Part shown: positions 6,030 through 7,527 of the stretch, piece by piece | Position numbering within the stretch: position 1 is the stretch's first letter | Layout of the letters: each line of letters begins with the position of its first letter | Source of the DNA: Legionella genomosp. 1 | GTDB taxonomy: Bacteria > Pseudomonadota > Gammaproteobacteria > Legionellales > Legionellaceae | Reading direction: 5' to 3' | Assembly (NCBI GenBank): GCA_945862275.1 | Contig: CAMAYA010000057.1 | Span: 1-7,527 of the forward strand | DNA length: 7,527 nucleotides | Position numbers and translations under genes: made by a program | Notes under the pieces: model-generated | The model's input: the letters and a program-made list of their open reading frames with translations, nothing else | The model's database searches: none | What the model was told of the DNA's origin: nothing

Positions 6030-7527
6030 CTAAAAATGGGCTTTAAAGCGAGCGCCATGTTGTGATTCCAGTTTCGCGAACAACTGATTCAGCTTATCCT
6101 GACCAAACTGCTTCGCATAATGCAACGGCCCCCCCCTAAATGGCGCGAATCCTGTGGCAAATATCATGCCGCCATCCAATAAATCAGCATCCTCTACAAC
6201 CCCTTCGCGCAAGCAAATAGCTGCTTCATTCACCATACGCAATATTAAGCGATCTGCGATTTCATTATTGCGTTTCTCACTTGATACCTTATTTTTAATC
6301 GGTTTGCCATTGACATATCGGTAAAACCCTTCGCCCGTTTTACGGCCCAATTTTCCTGATGCGAGCATAGTCTGAAGGGTTTTCGGGACAGTTCCACCGA
6401 AATGAGACGTCAGGTTTTCGGCCACAGCAAGGCACACATCCATTCCCACGGTATCCGCTAATTCAACAGGTCCCATGACCATACCAAATGCCTGAGCTGC
6501 ATCATCAATTACTTCGGGTGAATACCCTTCTTCCAGTAGCTGTACACATTCCATTAAATAAGGCATCAACACGCGATTGATTAAAAATCCGGGGCTGGAT
6601 TTTACAGGTAAAGGTAAACGCCCTATTTGATTGACAAATGCACATGCTCGCAAAGCAATGTCTTTCGATGTTTGAGCACTGCTGACCACTTCAACCAGCT
6701 CCATTTTCGACACGGGATTGAAAAAATGAATTCCTACTAAACGCGCCGGGTCGTTCATCGCACGGTTGATCTCATCCAATGGAATACTAGACGTGTTGGT
6801 TGCAATAATGGCATCTGGTCCTGCAGACGCCTCAATCTGTTTCATGATCGATTGCTTCACGTCTAGATTTTCGAAGACGGCTTCAATAATCACATCTGCA
6901 CGCGCAATCCCATGCCCAAGTGGGTCAGGAATCAAATGATCCATTGCCGCTTGAATCAAGCGTGGTTTACGTAATTTTTTATTAAACAAAACATGCGCAC
7001 GCTCAATCGCGGGTGCTATTTTTTCATACGACTGATCTTGCAGCGTCACTTTCAACCCACGTAGCGCACACCACGCTGCAATATCACCACCCATCACGCC
7101 TGCGCCAATCACATGCACATGTTTAGCAGATAAATCAGCATCTTTTGCAAAACCTTTCATCCGCTCACGCAGTAAAAATGCACGAATTAAATTTGCCGAT
7201 GTTTCACCATGCGTGATGAGTTGCTCCACGGAGTCCGCTTCTTTTAAATAAGCGCGCTCATCAAAACCACCCTCCTTTTCCCATAAGTCAATCACAGCAA
7301 AGGGAGCAGGGTAATGATTTCTAGATACTTTTTTGGCCACTTCTCGACGCAACAAACGGGCCATTAATCCCCTAATCCAAGCATATTGGCTGAGTGATTG
7401 AAAAAAACCAGGTTTGTGTTTAGCTGGTTTATTCTTAATGAAGTAAATAGCAGCACGTTTCAATTGCCGTAATGGAACCACGTCATCCAGCACGCCTAAA
7501 TGCTTCGCTTTTGCTGCAGAAATAGCC
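6030..7527 (-). CDS. 3-hydroxyacyl-CoA dehydrogenase part of a FadB/FadJ-type beta-oxidation multienzyme (partial, 5' end outside window)
   Basis: This enzyme oxidises 3-hydroxyacyl-CoA with NAD+ in fatty-acid beta-oxidation; full-length relatives (about 700 residues) also carry an N-terminal enoyl-CoA hydratase domain. The 498 visible residues begin in the linker after that domain (KAKHLGVLDDVVP), so the missing 5' part should encode the hydratase. A helical linker with LLRERMKGF precedes the Rossmann fold: GAGVMG (141-146), the Ser of NTSS (Ser246), catalytic His267 in GIHFFNP, Glu279 in LVEVV and Asn317 in GFLINR. All match the HAD catalytic set. GEGFYRY and the second C-terminal domain (GFAPFRGGPLHYA) follow, and the protein ends at TAG 6032-6030. 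FadB and FadJ cannot be told apart here. No thiolase gene follows it; the next gene on this strand is unrelated. Confidence 0.93.
   Translation of the reverse strand, partial: AISAAKAKHLGVLDDVVPLRQLKRAAIYFIKNKPAKHKPGFFQSLSQYAWIRGLMARLLRREVAKKVSRNHYPAPFAVIDLWEKEGGFDERAYLKEADSVEQLITHGETSANLIRAFLLRERMKGFAKDADLSAKHVHVIGAGVMGGDIAAWCALRGLKVTLQDQSYEKIAPAIERAHVLFNKKLRKPRLIQAAMDHLIPDPLGHGIARADVIIEAVFENLDVKQSIMKQIEASAGPDAIIATNTSSIPLDEINRAMNDPARLVGIHFFNPVSKMELVEVVSSAQTSKDIALRACAFVNQIGRLPLPVKSSPGFLINRVLMPYLMECVQLLEEGYSPEVIDDAAQAFGMVMGPVELADTVGMDVCLAVAENLTSHFGGTVPKTLQTMLASGKLGRKTGEGFYRYVNGKPIKNKVSSEKRNNEIADRLILRMVNEAAICLREGVVEDADLLDGGMIFATGFAPFRGGPLHYAKQFGQDKLNQLFAKLESQHGARFKAHF

Noticed and set aside
6030..7493. 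Complete dehydrogenase gene starting at GTG 7493
   Set aside because: The frame stays open to the right edge, and the residues before the GTG (KAKHLG) continue the conserved hydratase-dehydrogenase linker, so the gene is cut by the window.

Overview
The window holds the end of a flagellar export/rod operon on the + strand. It is followed by two convergent − strand genes: an unrecognised protein with signs of a papain-fold cysteine protease, and the dehydrogenase half of a fatty-acid beta-oxidation multienzyme. The fliR-flhB-flhA order and the FadB/FadJ-type enzyme suggest a gammaproteobacterium. The moderate GC, the reduced flagellar genes and an effector-like protein would fit a host-associated lineage such as a Legionellales relative. 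That placement is inference; no marker here fixes the taxon.

Left region (1-4508, +): the last codons of an upstream gene (probably fliR), a possible 17-codon mini-ORF, then flhB, flhA, flgF and flgG. They are packed with 1-8 base overlaps or gaps of about 10 bases, which implies one transcript and translational coupling. FlhB and FlhA are membrane and cytoplasmic parts of the flagellar type III export gate; FlgF and FlgG are rod subunits exported through it. The presence of rod genes makes this a flagellar rather than an injectisome system. Two things stand out: flgF-flgG sit directly behind flhBA instead of in a flgBCDEFGHI cluster, and FlhA lacks a block of roughly 45 residues in its cytoplasmic domain that normally carries the DPAFG chaperone-docking motif.

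Middle region (4505-5945, −): a gene of about 466 codons whose stop codon overlaps the flgG stop in the tetranucleotide TTAA. It has an N-terminal Asn-Asn-Cys box, a Gly-His-Tyr box about 180 residues later, and two hydrophobic helices near the C terminus. A good sigma-70-like promoter lies just upstream. The best guess is a membrane-anchored cysteine protease, possibly a deubiquitinase-like effector, but the family is not established.

Right region (5988-7527, −): a 7-bp inverted repeat, then a FadB/FadJ-type 3-hydroxyacyl-CoA dehydrogenase cut by the right edge of the window. All its visible catalytic residues are intact.

No RNA genes, insertion sequences, CRISPR arrays or gene-free stretches over 300 bases were seen. 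The largest non-coding gap is about 110-125 bases, between the two − strand genes.
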